DNA from: Streptomyces violaceoruber
Lineage (GTDB): Bacteria > Actinomycetota > Actinomycetes > Streptomycetales > Streptomycetaceae
Length of the DNA stretch: 64,000 bases
Assembly (NCBI RefSeq): GCF_033406955.1
Contig: NZ_CP137734.1
Span: 4,154,001 to 4,218,000, forward strand
Direction of reading: 5' to 3'
Under the pieces are notes generated by a model. It was not told the origin of the DNA. It saw only the letters and a program-made list of their open reading frames with translations, and searched no databases. Positions 7,167-15,975 of the stretch are shown in pieces (positions within the stretch are counted from its first letter, which is position 1; the number at the start of each line of letters is the position of its first letter). A program made the position numbers and the translations under genes.

Positions 7167-8642
7167 GTGGCGGAGGAGCTCACACCGGAGAATCCGGCGA
7201 TCCCGGAGACCCCGGAGGAGACCGAGGAGCCCATCAAGCAGCGCAAGAACGGCCTGTACCCGGGCGTGTCCGACGAGCTGGCCGAGAACATGCAGTCCGG
7301 CTGGGCCGACACCGAGCTGCACGACCTGGAGCCCATCGCCCAGGCCGCCGAGACCGCCGCCCGCCGCGCCGCCCTGTCCGCCCGCTTCCCCGGCGAGCGC
7401 CTGGTGATCCCCGCGGGCAACCTGAAGACCCGCTCCAACGACACGGAGTACTCCTTCCGCGCCTCGGTCGAGTACGCGTACCTGACCGGCAACCAGACCG
7501 AGGACGGCGTCCTGGTCATGGAGCCCGAGGGCGACGGCCACGCCGCGACGATCTACCTGCTGCCGCGCTCGGACCGGGAGAACGGCGAGTTCTGGCTGGA
7601 CGGGCAGGGCGAGCTGTGGGTCGGCCGCCGCCACTCCCTGGCCGAGGCCGGAGAGCTGCACGGGATCCCCGCCTCCGACGTCCGGGAACTGGCCGGCAGC
7701 CTGCGCGAGGCCACCGGCCCCGTGCGCGTCGTGCGCGGCTTCGACGCCGGGATCGAGGCGGCCCTGACCGACAAGGTCACCGCCGAGCGCGACGAGGAGC
7801 TGCGCGTCTTCCTGTCCGAGGCCCGCCTGGTCAAGGACGAGTTCGAGATCGGTGAGCTGCAGAAGGCCGTCGACTCCACCGTGCGCGGCTTCGAGGACGT
7901 CGTGAAGGTCCTCGACCGGGCCGAGGCGACCAGCGAGCGCTACATCGAGGGCACCTTCTTCCTCCGCGCGCGTGTGGAGGGCAACGACGTCGGCTACGGC
8001 TCCATCTGCGCCGCGGGCCCGCACGCCTGCACCCTGCACTGGGTCCGCAACGACGGCCCGGTCCGCTCCGGCGACCTGCTGCTGCTGGACGCGGGCGTGG
8101 AGACGCACACGTACTACACCGCCGACGTGACGCGCACGCTCCCGATCAGCGGCACGTACAGCGAGCTGCAGAAGAAGATCTACGACGCCGTGTACGACGC
8201 CCAGGAGGCCGGCATCGCGGCGGTGAGGCCGGGCGCCAAGTACCGCGACTTCCACGACGCGTCCCAGCGCGTGCTGGCCGAGCGGCTCGTCGAGTGGGGC
8301 CTGGTCGAGGGCCCCGTCGAGCGCGTCCTCGAGCTGGGTCTGCAGCGCCGCTGGACGCTGCACGGCACCGGCCACATGCTCGGCATGGACGTCCACGACT
8401 GCGCCGCCGCGCGCATCGAGTCGTACGTCGACGGCACGCTGGAGCCCGGCATGGTGCTCACCGTCGAGCCGGGCCTGTACTTCCAGGCCGACGACCTGAC
8501 CGTGCCCGAGGAGTACCGGGGCATCGGCGTGCGCATCGAGGACGACATCCTCGTCACCGCCGACGGCAACCGGAACCTGTCCGCCGGGCTGCCGCGCCGG
8601 TCGGACGAGGTCGAGGAGTGGATGGCAGCGCTGAAGGGCTGA
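7167..8642 (+). CDS. Aminopeptidase P family (Xaa-Pro) metallopeptidase
   Basis: A 491-residue cytoplasmic M24B enzyme removing N-terminal residues before proline. The N-terminal AMP_N domain spans about 50-210 and the pita-bread catalytic domain about 230-480. All five metal ligands are visible: D308 (LLDAG), D320 (ADVTR), a His in HGTGHMLG (H403), E434 (TVEPG) and E458 (RIEDD). GTG 7167 is preferred over ATG 7161 because GAGGAGG at 7154-7160 abuts the ATG but is 6 nt from the GTG. The gene is followed by a very strong hairpin. It is unlinked in function to its neighbours. Confidence 0.95.
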   Translation: MAEELTPENPAIPETPEETEEPIKQRKNGLYPGVSDELAENMQSGWADTELHDLEPIAQAAETAARRAALSARFPGERLVIPAGNLKTRSNDTEYSFRASVEYAYLTGNQTEDGVLVMEPEGDGHAATIYLLPRSDRENGEFWLDGQGELWVGRRHSLAEAGELHGIPASDVRELAGSLREATGPVRVVRGFDAGIEAALTDKVTAERDEELRVFLSEARLVKDEFEIGELQKAVDSTVRGFEDVVKVLDRAEATSERYIEGTFFLRARVEGNDVGYGSICAAGPHACTLHWVRNDGPVRSGDLLLLDAGVETHTYYTADVTRTLPISGTYSELQKKIYDAVYDAQEAGIAAVRPGAKYRDFHDASQRVLAERLVEWGLVEGPVERVLELGLQRRWTLHGTGHMLGMDVHDCAAARIESYVDGTLEPGMVLTVEPGLYFQADDLTVPEEYRGIGVRIEDDILVTADGNRNLSAGLPRRSDEVEEWMAALKG

Positions 8643-8657
8643 CCGGCACCCGCCGTA

Positions 8658-8693
8658 CGACGGCCGGGCACCCGCGCGGGTGCCCGGCCGTCG
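8658..8693. terminator. Strong 16-bp terminator hairpin
   Basis: Perfect 16-bp stem (8658-8673 with 8678-8693) and a GCGC loop, 15 bp after the aminopeptidase stop. It lies between convergent genes and would serve both strands. Confidence 0.85.
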
Positions 8694-8712
8694 GCGTGTC
8701 CGGGCCCTGCGG

Positions 8713-9177
8713 TCACACCGCCACCAGCGGGGCGTTCTCGCGCCACTTGAGGACCTTGTCGAAGCTCACGACGGCACCGGTCCGCCCCGGCGCACTGCCG
8801 ATGTGGACGTGGTCGGCGAGCTCCCGGATGAGGCACAGGCCGCGACCGCTCTCCGCCTCCGGGGACGCCGGGCGACCCGCGCCGTGCGGCCCGCCCGGGG
8901 CGGGAGCGGGAAAACCGGGGCCCGTGTCGGCGACCTCGATCCGGCACCGCTCGCCGTCCAGGTAGGCCGTGACCCGGTACGCCTCGCCGGGGCCGCCGGA
9001 GCCGTCGTCCCCGCCGTGCTCGACGGCGTTCGCGCAGGCCTCGCTCAGCGCGACGGAGAGGTCGAAGGAGATGTCCGGGTCCACGCCCGCGGTCTCCATG
9101 GTGCCGATCAGCAGGCGGCGGGCCAGGGGCACGCTCGCAGCCTCGCGCCGCAAATGGAGTGACCACCAGATGCTCAT
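8713..9177 (-). CDS. ATP-binding protein, anti-sigma/RsbW-like
   Basis: A 154-residue HATPase_c_2 domain protein. It has an N-box (SEACANAVEHG), G1 box (DTGPGF) and G2 box (SGRGLCLI), and begins MSIWWSLHLRREA, a start common to Streptomyces anti-sigma-like ATPases. ATG 9177 is preceded by GGGAGG at 8 nt, which fixes the start even though the frame stays open far upstream. It is the second such protein in the first 10 kb; neither is beside a sigma factor. The partner is unknown. Confidence 0.88.
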   Translation of the reverse strand: MSIWWSLHLRREAASVPLARRLLIGTMETAGVDPDISFDLSVALSEACANAVEHGGDDGSGGPGEAYRVTAYLDGERCRIEVADTGPGFPAPAPGGPHGAGRPASPEAESGRGLCLIRELADHVHIGSAPGRTGAVVSFDKVLKWRENAPLVAV

Positions 9178-9418
9178 GCTCCAGCCTCCCGGCCGCGGCT
9201 CGACATACCGATACGTATTGCCCCTCACGGCGTGGCGTAAGCACGCCGCACCCGTGACACCGCTCATCTGGCGGATGCGTCGCCGCCGCCGACCGGTGTA
9301 TGCGAGGCGGCCCGGAACAGAATGTGATCTTCCGTGCCTGTCTCCGCTTTCCGGTCGTACGGCACCTTGCGGACCTGCCGTACGGCGTGCGGGCCGTGAG
9401 TGCGATGATGAGCCCGCC

Positions 9419-10273
9419 ATGACTGCCCCCCACCCGCCAACGGCGCGCTCCGGGAACGATCTCCGGATCCTGCGGGCCGCGGTGTTCGCCGCGGTCTGCG
9501 TCGTGCTGGCCGCGGCGGGGCACACCCTCGCCTCCTGCGCCACCGTTCCGCCGTGGTCGCTGGGCGCGGGGTTCCTCGGGGTGGTCCTGGTCGCCGTGCC
9601 GCTCGCCGGCCGCCGGCGCTCGCTGCCCGGCATCGCGGTACTGCTCACCGTCGGACAGACCGCGCTGCACACCCTGTTCGGCCTGGGCCAGCACGGCACC
9701 GCCGCGGCCACCGCGTCCGTTGCGGCCGCCGGGTCCGGCGGCGGGACGGGCGCGCTGTCCGACGCCTCCCTGGTCCAGCAGGCCGCACGGCTGGTCTGCG
9801 GAACCACCGCGGCGGCCATCAGCCCGACCCAGGCCCATCGGATCCTCACCGACGCGCGGATCGCGCCGGACGTCCCCACGGGCGCGGGCACGGCGCAGCA
9901 TTCCGCCGACGCCCTGTCCACCGCGGGTGCCTCCGCCGCACTGCTGCCGTCCCTGCCGATGCTGCTCGTCCACGTCCTCGCCGCCCTGGCCGCCGGCTGG
10001 CTGCTGCGCCGCGGGGACCTGGCCGTGGCCCGGCTCGTCGAACTGTCGGCGCACTCGGCCCAGTCCATGGCCGAAGCGGCCTTCGTGCGCGCCCTGCGCG
10101 CGGCGCTCTCCCTGGTGCGCGCCCTGCACGCCGGGCTGGCCGGCGCCCCCGGCACGGGTCCGCGTCCGCCGCGTCCCGGCCTGTGGGTGCCGCCCCGGCC
10201 CCGTACCACCGCGCTCCAGCACACCGTCATCAGGCGCGGCCCGCCGAGTGACGCGTTCGCCCTCGCCGCCTGA
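9419..10273 (+). CDS. Integral membrane protein preceding the copper cluster
   Basis: A 284-residue membrane protein with no named domain that I recognise. Hydrophobic segments lie near residues 20-40, 45-65, 75-90 and 175-195, separated by an Ala/Gly/Ser-rich loop. The C-terminus is Arg/Pro-rich and probably cytoplasmic. Position directly upstream of ycnI on the same strand (127-bp gap) suggests a role in copper or membrane homeostasis, but this is inferred from context only. ATG 9419 has no good ribosome binding site, so the start is less certain. Divergent from the anti-sigma-like gene; ATACGTAT at 9211-9218 between them is a possible operator. Confidence 0.75.
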   Translation: MTAPHPPTARSGNDLRILRAAVFAAVCVVLAAAGHTLASCATVPPWSLGAGFLGVVLVAVPLAGRRRSLPGIAVLLTVGQTALHTLFGLGQHGTAAATASVAAAGSGGGTGALSDASLVQQAARLVCGTTAAAISPTQAHRILTDARIAPDVPTGAGTAQHSADALSTAGASAALLPSLPMLLVHVLAALAAGWLLRRGDLAVARLVELSAHSAQSMAEAAFVRALRAALSLVRALHAGLAGAPGTGPRPPRPGLWVPPRPRTTALQHTVIRRGPPSDAFALAA

Positions 10274-10400
10274 CACGACGCGACCGCCGTCCCGCTTCGG
10301 GAGGGGCCGCCGTCGTGCGGCACGCGCGCATGCGCGCATTCCTCCCGTCACTCGGCACCGGCCCAGCACCGGTGTCCCCACGAAGCGGAGTACTCCGTCC

Positions 10401-11162
10401 ATGAAGGCTTCCCGTATCGCCGCCGTCGGCGCCGTGTCCGGCATCGCCGTTCTCGCCCTGTCCGCCCCCGCCTTCGCGCACGTCAGCGTGCAGCCGGAGG
10501 GCGCGGCCGCCAAGGGCGGCTACGCGGTCGTCGACTTCAAGGTCCCCAACGAGCGCGACAACGCCTCCACCACCAAGCTGGAGGTCAACTTCCCCACCGA
10601 CCACCCGCTGGCGTCCGTCATGCCGCAGCCGGTCCCCGGCTGGAAGGCCGAGGTCACCAAGGCCAAGCCGGCCAAGCCGCTGGAGTCGCACGGCAAGCAG
10701 ATCACCGAGGTCGTCACCAAGGTGACCTGGACCGCCGACGGCAAGGGTGTCGAGCCGGGCTACTTCCAGAAGTTCCCGGTCTCCATCGGCGCGCTGCCCG
10801 AGGACGCCGACCAGCTGGTGTTCAAGGCGATCCAGACGTACTCCAACAAGGAGGTCGTGCGCTGGATCGAGGTGCCGCAGGAGGGCCAGGAGGAGCCCGA
10901 GACCCCGGCGCCCGTGCTCAAGCTGTCCGCCGCCGAGGACGACGCCCACGGCGCGTCGGGCTCCTCGGACGCCAAGGCCGAGGACACCGGGGCGGACGCA
11001 CAGAACACCGCCGCCGACGCCTCGTCGTCGGACTCCGGCTCCGGTGACGGCAGTGACACCACCGCCCGGGTCCTCGGCATCGTCGGCATCGTCGTCGGTG
11101 CCGCGGGCGTCGCGTACGGCGTGCTGGCCGGCCGGCGGCGCAACTCCGGCGCGGCGGCGTAA
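10401..11162 (+). CDS. ycnI: YcnI-family copper-binding protein (DUF1775)
   Basis: A 253-residue exported protein. A signal peptide (1-26, ending APAFA) exposes H27 as the mature N-terminus, the start of a His-brace-like copper site known in YcnI. The DUF1775 domain follows (27-165). An acidic Ala/Asp/Ser linker leads to a C-terminal membrane helix (about 222-243) and an RRR stop-transfer tail, so the domain is anchored on the outer face of the membrane. It is the first gene of the copper series ycnI, sco, PCuAC, CopCD and DyP. A large hairpin separates it from sco. Confidence 0.9.
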   Translation: MKASRIAAVGAVSGIAVLALSAPAFAHVSVQPEGAAAKGGYAVVDFKVPNERDNASTTKLEVNFPTDHPLASVMPQPVPGWKAEVTKAKPAKPLESHGKQITEVVTKVTWTADGKGVEPGYFQKFPVSIGALPEDADQLVFKAIQTYSNKEVVRWIEVPQEGQEEPETPAPVLKLSAAEDDAHGASGSSDAKAEDTGADAQNTAADASSSDSGSGDGSDTTARVLGIVGIVVGAAGVAYGVLAGRRRNSGAAA

Positions 11163-11211
11163 CAGCGCCGTGCCGGTGCGTCGGCGTGACCTCGCCGGCG
11201 CATCATCTCGT

Positions 11212-11267
11212 CCGGTGCGCGCCGGACACCGTCCGTCGGTCCTCCGACGGGCCCCGGCGCGCACCGG
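11212..11267 (+). terminator. Nested inverted repeat between ycnI and sco
   Basis: An outer 14-bp perfect stem (11212-11225 with 11254-11267) encloses an inner 7-bp stem (11233-11239 with 11244-11250). It ends 27 bp before the sco start codon. It may partly terminate ycnI transcription or stabilise the downstream message. No U-run follows. Confidence 0.6.
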
Positions 11268-11294
11268 AGCACCTCACATCTGGGACATTTTTCT

Positions 11295-11945
11295 ATGCGC
11301 AAGAAGACGTTCGCCACGGCCGCCCTGCTCGCCGCCGCCTGCCTGACGCTGTCCGCCTGCGGCAGCGGCGCCGACAGCGACAAGCCCGTGACCGTGGTCT
11401 CCGAGGACAACAGCCAGCAGGCCGCCACCGTCCTCGACAAGCCGTTCGAGAAGCCCGACCTGGTCCTCACCGACACCCAGGGCAAGAAGTACGACCTCCG
11501 CGAGCAGACCGCCGGCAAGCCCACCCTGATCTACTTCGGCTACACCCACTGCCCCGACGTCTGCCCGCTGACCATGAACAACATCGCCGTGGCCAAGAAG
11601 CAGCTCTCCCAGGCGGAGCAGGACAAGCTCCGCGTCGTGTTCGTCAGCACCGACCCGGAGCGCGACACCCCGGCCGCGCTCGGCAAGTGGCTCAAGGGCA
11701 TCGACCCGCAGATCGTCGGCCTCACCGGCGAGTTCGACACCATCCAGGCCGGCGCCCGCACGCTCGGCATCTCGATCGACCCGCCGACCAAGGACAAGGA
11801 CGGCAAGATCGTCTCGACCCACGGCACCCAGGTCGTCGCCTTCTCCCCGAAGTCCGACGCGGGCTACGTCCTGTACGGCGAGGACGCCACGGTCGACGAC
11901 TACACCAAGGACCTCCCCAAGCTCATCAAGGGGGAGAACCCGTGA
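11295..11945 (+). CDS. sco: Sco (SenC/PrrC) copper chaperone lipoprotein
   Basis: A 216-residue membrane-anchored thioredoxin-fold protein that delivers copper, and in Streptomyces lividans supports cytochrome oxidase and morphogenesis (family knowledge). A lipobox (LSAC, C22) indicates a lipoprotein. The copper ligands are visible: C86 and C90 in HCPDVC, and H176 in STHGTQ. The stop codon overlaps the first of three GTG codons upstream of the PCuAC gene, showing translational coupling. Confidence 0.95.
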   Translation: MRKKTFATAALLAAACLTLSACGSGADSDKPVTVVSEDNSQQAATVLDKPFEKPDLVLTDTQGKKYDLREQTAGKPTLIYFGYTHCPDVCPLTMNNIAVAKKQLSQAEQDKLRVVFVSTDPERDTPAALGKWLKGIDPQIVGLTGEFDTIQAGARTLGISIDPPTKDKDGKIVSTHGTQVVAFSPKSDAGYVLYGEDATVDDYTKDLPKLIKGENP

Positions 11946-12007
11946 GGCGGCTCGCGGAAGGTCCCGTGAGACGGCTCGCGGGAGGCCCCGTGAGGCGACG
12001 CCCCGCA
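11941..12007 (+). repeat. 24-bp direct repeats carrying three GTG starts
   Basis: GTG codons at 11942, 11966 and 11990 are exactly 24 bp apart, in the same frame, each within a copy of GTGAGRCGGCTCGCGGRAGG (the last copy truncated). Each is preceded by a purine-rich ribosome-binding sequence (GGGGGAG, GGAAGG, GGGAGG). The repeat duplicates the initiation region of the chaperone gene. Confidence 0.85.
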
Positions 12008-12487
12008 CTAGCCGCCGTCGCGGTGATCGGCGCCCTCACGCTCGCGGGGTGCGGCGGCTCGGACTCCGGCGCCGACTCCGCGTCCCCCGGCGCCGAACTC
12101 TCGGTCGACGCCGCCTACATACCGCAGCCGGTGTCCGACTCGATGGCGGCCGGATTCCTCACGATCACCAACGAGGGCGACTCGGCCGACGAACTGACCT
12201 CCGTCACCAGCGAGGCCGGCGAGGTCACCGTGCACGAGACCGTCGACGGGACCATGAAGGAGGTCGACCGCATCGAGGTCCCCGCGCACGGTCAACTCGT
12301 GTTCAAGAGCGGCGGAAACCACCTGATGTTCGAGAAGCTGAAGCAACAGCCGAAGCAGGGGCAGTCCGTCGCCGTCGAACTGCACTTCGCCCACTCCGAC
12401 CCCGTCGCGGTCAAGCTGCCCGTGAAGGCAGCCACCTACCAGCCCACCGCCGGACACTCCGGACACTCCGAAGACTCCGGACACTGA
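11990..12487 (+). CDS. PCuAC-type extracellular copper chaperone lipoprotein (ECuC)
   Basis: A 165-residue exported copper chaperone of the PCu(A)C family. From GTG 11990 the signal peptide is canonical: RRR, a hydrophobic core, then the lipobox LAGC. Starting at GTG 11942 or 11966 would add 16 or 8 arginine-rich residues. The copper motif is present as VTVHE and a later NHLMF (HxM). A His-rich tail (GHSGHSEDSGH) may bind additional metal. In S. lividans the Sco partner ECuC passes Cu(I) to Sco. The gene sits between sco and copCD. Confidence 0.9.
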   Translation: MRRRPALAAVAVIGALTLAGCGGSDSGADSASPGAELSVDAAYIPQPVSDSMAAGFLTITNEGDSADELTSVTSEAGEVTVHETVDGTMKEVDRIEVPAHGQLVFKSGGNHLMFEKLKQQPKQGQSVAVELHFAHSDPVAVKLPVKAATYQPTAGHSGHSEDSGH

Positions 12488-12500
12488 GGGAGGGACCACC

Positions 12501-14549
12501 TTGACGCAGACCATCGCCCCGCGCCTGCGGACCCTGGTGCTGCTGCTCCTGGCCGCGGCCTGCGCGCTGCTGGCCGGCGCCGGACCGGCCTCCGCGCACG
12601 CCGCGCTGACCGGCAGCGACCCCCGGGAGGGGGCGGTGGTCGACAAGGCTCCGGCCCAGGTGTCGCTGACCTTCTCCGAGTCGGTCTCCATGGACGACGA
12701 CTCACTGCGCGTCCTGGATCCCAGGGGCGAGCGCGTCGACGACGGCAAGCCGTCCGGCACGGGCGGCGCCACGTACTCCGTGAAACTGCACGCCGGGCTG
12801 CCCGACGGCACGTACACCGTGACCTACCAGGTCGTCTCCGCCGACAGCCACCCGGTCGCCGGCGCCTACACCTTCTCCGTCGGCGCCCCCTCCGAGACCT
12901 CGGTCGCCGTCTCCGGGCAGTCGGCCGGCGGCGGCTTCGTCGGCGGGCTGTACGGCGTCGGACGGTACGTGTCCTACACCGGGTTCGCGGTCCTGGTGGG
13001 CGGTGCGGCCTTCGTCCTCGCCTGCTGGCCGCGCGGCTCCGGGGTGCGCGTCCTGCAACGGGTCGTCGTCTCCGGGTGGCTCGCGCTGACCGCCGCCACC
13101 CTCCTGCTCCTCCTGCTGCGCGGCTCGTACACCGGTTCCGGGAAGTTCGCCGACGTCTTCGACCTCAACCTGCTCGGCGAGGTGCTGCAGACCAAGCCCG
13201 GCGCCGCGCTGGTCTCCCGGCTGCTGCTGCTCGCGGCGGCCGCGCTGTTCATCGCCGTGCTCTTCGGCGCGTACGACAAACGGGAGGACGAGGAGAAGCG
13301 GGACCTCACCTTCGGGCTCGCGGTCGGCGGGAGCGTCGTGGCGGCGGGCCTCGCGGCGACCTGGGCGATGTCCGAACACGCCTCCGTCGGCCTCCAGGCC
13401 GGGCTCGCCATGCCGGTCGACGTCGTCCACCTGATCGCCGTCGCCACCTGGCTCGGCGGGCTCACCGCGCTGCTCGTCGCCCTGTACCGCGGTCCGGCGG
13501 ACACACCGGTGCCCGCCCTCGCCGTACGCCGGTTCTCGCGCGTCGCCTTCGGCAGCGTGATCGCGCTGGTGGTGACCGGCACCTACCAGTCCTGGCGCCA
13601 GCTCGGCTCCTGGACGGCCTTCACCGACACCCGGTACGGGCAGCTGCTCCTGGTGAAGATCGGGCTCGTCGCCGTACTCGTCGGCGTCGCCCACTTCTCG
13701 CGGCGGTGGACGGCACAGCTGGCGGAGGCGGCACCCGCCGTCGCCGGGGCTGCGGCTGCACGGCGCGCGGAGAAGGGGGCCGGGAAGGCGTCCACGAAGG
13801 CCTCCGGAACAGCGTCCGCGAAGGCGGGCACGAAGGCCTCCGGAACAGCGTCCGCGAAGGCGGGCACGAAGGCCTCCGGGAACGCAAAGGTCGCCCAGAA
13901 GGCGTCCGGCACCACGAAGGGCTCCGGCACCGCGAAGGGCACAGGCACCGCGAAGGGGTCGGGCGGCTCACCGCGCGCCGCACAGCTCGCCCGGCAGCGC
14001 GCGGCCGTGGACGCCGCCCGGCAGAAGCGGCAACGGGACGCCGATCCGAACCGCTTCGGGCTGCGCCGCTCCGTGCTCGCCGAGGCAGGCATCGCGGTCG
14101 TCCTGCTGGTGGTGACCACCGTCCTGACCCAGACCGAACCGGGCCGCACCGAGGAGGAGGCCAAGGCCGCCGGCGGGTCCTCCGCGGCCGCCTCCGCCCC
14201 CTCCACCGGCGCGGTGACGCTGGACATGCCCTTCGACACCGGCGCCCAGAACGGCAAGGGAGTCGTACGGGTCGAACTCGACCCCGCCCGGGTCGGCGCC
14301 AACGACATGCACCTCTACGTCGAGCGCCCGGACGGGACCGCCTTCGACCTTCCCGAGGTGAAGGTGGCCCTCACGCAGAAGGCCAAGAGCATCGGGCCGC
14401 TGCCCGTCGCCCCCGACCACATCACCACCGGCCACTGGTCGGCGAGCGGAGTGCAGATCCCGATGGCCGGAGACTGGGAAGTCGCCGTCACCGTGCGGAC
14501 CTCCGACATCGACCAGGTCACCATCTCCAAGAACACGCAGATCGGCTGA
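12501..14549 (+). CDS. CopC-CopD fusion copper protein with YtkA-like C-terminus
   Basis: A 682-residue membrane protein. The signal peptide (1-32) is followed by a CopC domain (33-130) whose mature N-terminus is H33, a Cu(II) ligand. A CopD membrane domain with about eight helices follows (150-415). Then comes a Lys/Ala/Ser/Thr/Gly-rich insertion (about 423-500) built from 12-residue repeats, another membrane helix (about 520-538), and an extracellular beta domain like YtkA (570-682). TTG 12501 is supported by GAGGGAGGG at 12486-12494. The likely role is copper uptake or transfer across the membrane together with Sco, the PCuAC protein and DtpA. The insertion is unusual and is discussed in the findings. 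Confidence 0.9.
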   Translation: MTQTIAPRLRTLVLLLLAAACALLAGAGPASAHAALTGSDPREGAVVDKAPAQVSLTFSESVSMDDDSLRVLDPRGERVDDGKPSGTGGATYSVKLHAGLPDGTYTVTYQVVSADSHPVAGAYTFSVGAPSETSVAVSGQSAGGGFVGGLYGVGRYVSYTGFAVLVGGAAFVLACWPRGSGVRVLQRVVVSGWLALTAATLLLLLLRGSYTGSGKFADVFDLNLLGEVLQTKPGAALVSRLLLLAAAALFIAVLFGAYDKREDEEKRDLTFGLAVGGSVVAAGLAATWAMSEHASVGLQAGLAMPVDVVHLIAVATWLGGLTALLVALYRGPADTPVPALAVRRFSRVAFGSVIALVVTGTYQSWRQLGSWTAFTDTRYGQLLLVKIGLVAVLVGVAHFSRRWTAQLAEAAPAVAGAAAARRAEKGAGKASTKASGTASAKAGTKASGTASAKAGTKASGNAKVAQKASGTTKGSGTAKGTGTAKGSGGSPRAAQLARQRAAVDAARQKRQRDADPNRFGLRRSVLAEAGIAVVLLVVTTVLTQTEPGRTEEEAKAAGGSSAAASAPSTGAVTLDMPFDTGAQNGKGVVRVELDPARVGANDMHLYVERPDGTAFDLPEVKVALTQKAKSIGPLPVAPDHITTGHWSASGVQIPMAGDWEVAVTVRTSDIDQVTISKNTQIG

Positions 14550-14557
14550 ACCGCACC

Positions 14558-15895
14558 ATGCCCGACCAGTCCATTCCGCAGACCCGGTCCCCCGAGGCGA
14601 CCCGCGGGACGCCCGGACCGCTCGACTCCGACAACCCCGGGGCCGCCACCGCCCCCGAGGGCGTATCGCGCCGGCGGCTGCTCGGCACCGCCGGTGCCAC
14701 CGGGCTCGTCCTCGGCGCGGCGGGCGCCGCCGCGGGCTACGCAGCCGCCCCCTCGTCCGCCGCGACCCCCCTCACCTCGCTCGGCAGCGAGCGGGCGATG
14801 TTTCACGGGAAACATCAGCCCGGCATCACCACTCCCATGCAGGCCCGCGGGCACCTCGTCGCCTTCGACCTCGCGGCGGGCGCCGGGCGCAAGGAGGCCG
14901 CCGCGCTGCTGCGCCGCTGGTCCGACACGGCCCGGCGGCTGATGGCGGGCGAGCCGGCCGGCAGCCGTGACACGGACGTGGCCCGGGACGCCGGGCCCTC
15001 CTCGCTGACGGTCACCTTCGGGTTCGGGCACAGCTTCTTCGGCCGGACCGGGCTGGAAAAGCAGCGCCCGGTCGCGCTCGACCCGCTCCCCGACTTCTCC
15101 TCCGACCACCTCGACAAGAACCGCAGCAACGGCGACCTGTGGGTACAGATCGGCGCGGACGACGCGCTGGTGGCCTTTCACGCCCTGCGCGCGATCCAGC
15201 GGGACGCCGGGGCGGCCGCCCGGGTCCGCTGGCAGATGAACGGCTTCAACCGTTCCCCCGGCGCCACCGCCCACCCCATGACCGCCCGCAACCTCATGGG
15301 CCAGGTCGACGGCACCCGCAACCCGAAGCCCGGCGAGGCCGACTTCGACCGGCGGATCTTCGTCCCCGAGGAGCCCGAGGCCGGGAAGGGGGGCCCGGCC
15401 TGGATGGCGAACGGCTCCTACGTCGTCGTACGCCGCATCCGCATGCTCCTCGACGACTGGGAGGAGCTGTCGCTCAAGGCCCAGGAGGACGTCATCGGGC
15501 GCCGGAAGTCCGACGGGGCGCCGCTGTCCGGAGGGAGCGGGGCCACCGAGTCGACGGAGATGGACCTGGAGAAGACGGACGGGTCCGGAGAACTCGTCGT
15601 TCCGATCAACGCCCACGCCCGGATCACCCGCCCCGACCAGAACGGCGGCGCGGCGATGGTCCGCCGGCCCTTCTCGTACCACGACGGCTTCGACGCCGAC
15701 GGCGTCCCGGACGCCGGCCTGCTCTTCGTCTGCTGGCAGGCCGATCCGCTGCGGGGGTTCGTGCCCGTGCAGCGCAAGCTGGACCGGGGCGACGCGCTGT
15801 CGCAGTTCATCCGGCACGAGGCGAGCGGCCTGTTCGCGGTGCCGGGCGGGGCGGCGGAGGGAGAGTACGTGGGTCAGCGGCTGCTGGAGGGGTGA
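14558..15895 (+). CDS. dtpA: Tat-exported DyP-type haem peroxidase (DtpA-like)
   Basis: A 445-residue dye-decolourising peroxidase. A twin-arginine signal (SRRRLLGT, about 36-43) precedes a hydrophobic segment ending near residue 70. The DyP motif GxxDG appears as GQVDG with the distal Asp, and the proximal haem His lies in INAHARITRP. In S. lividans, DtpA is needed to mature the copper oxidase GlxA (family knowledge), which fits its place after the Sco/CopCD genes. It begins 8 nt after the copCD stop, so it is in the same operon. A parS-like palindrome lies inside the frame at 14800-14813. Confidence 0.93.
   Translation: MPDQSIPQTRSPEATRGTPGPLDSDNPGAATAPEGVSRRRLLGTAGATGLVLGAAGAAAGYAAAPSSAATPLTSLGSERAMFHGKHQPGITTPMQARGHLVAFDLAAGAGRKEAAALLRRWSDTARRLMAGEPAGSRDTDVARDAGPSSLTVTFGFGHSFFGRTGLEKQRPVALDPLPDFSSDHLDKNRSNGDLWVQIGADDALVAFHALRAIQRDAGAAARVRWQMNGFNRSPGATAHPMTARNLMGQVDGTRNPKPGEADFDRRIFVPEEPEAGKGGPAWMANGSYVVVRRIRMLLDDWEELSLKAQEDVIGRRKSDGAPLSGGSGATESTEMDLEKTDGSGELVVPINAHARITRPDQNGGAAMVRRPFSYHDGFDADGVPDAGLLFVCWQADPLRGFVPVQRKLDRGDALSQFIRHEASGLFAVPGGAAEGEYVGQRLLEG
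14800..14813. promoter_or_regulatory. parS-like site inside dtpA (one mismatch)
   Basis: GTTTCACGGGAAAC differs from the parS core GTTTCACGTGAAAC at one central base, and flanking AT pairs extend the symmetry (14798-14815). It is coding sequence for MFHGKH. Confidence 0.6.
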
Positions 15896-15975
15896 ATCCG
15901 GGGGCGTATCACCCCGCGGAGGGGCTTGTGCGAGAGGCGTGAGCCGGGTGTCCCAGAGCCCATTAGGGTGAGGAC

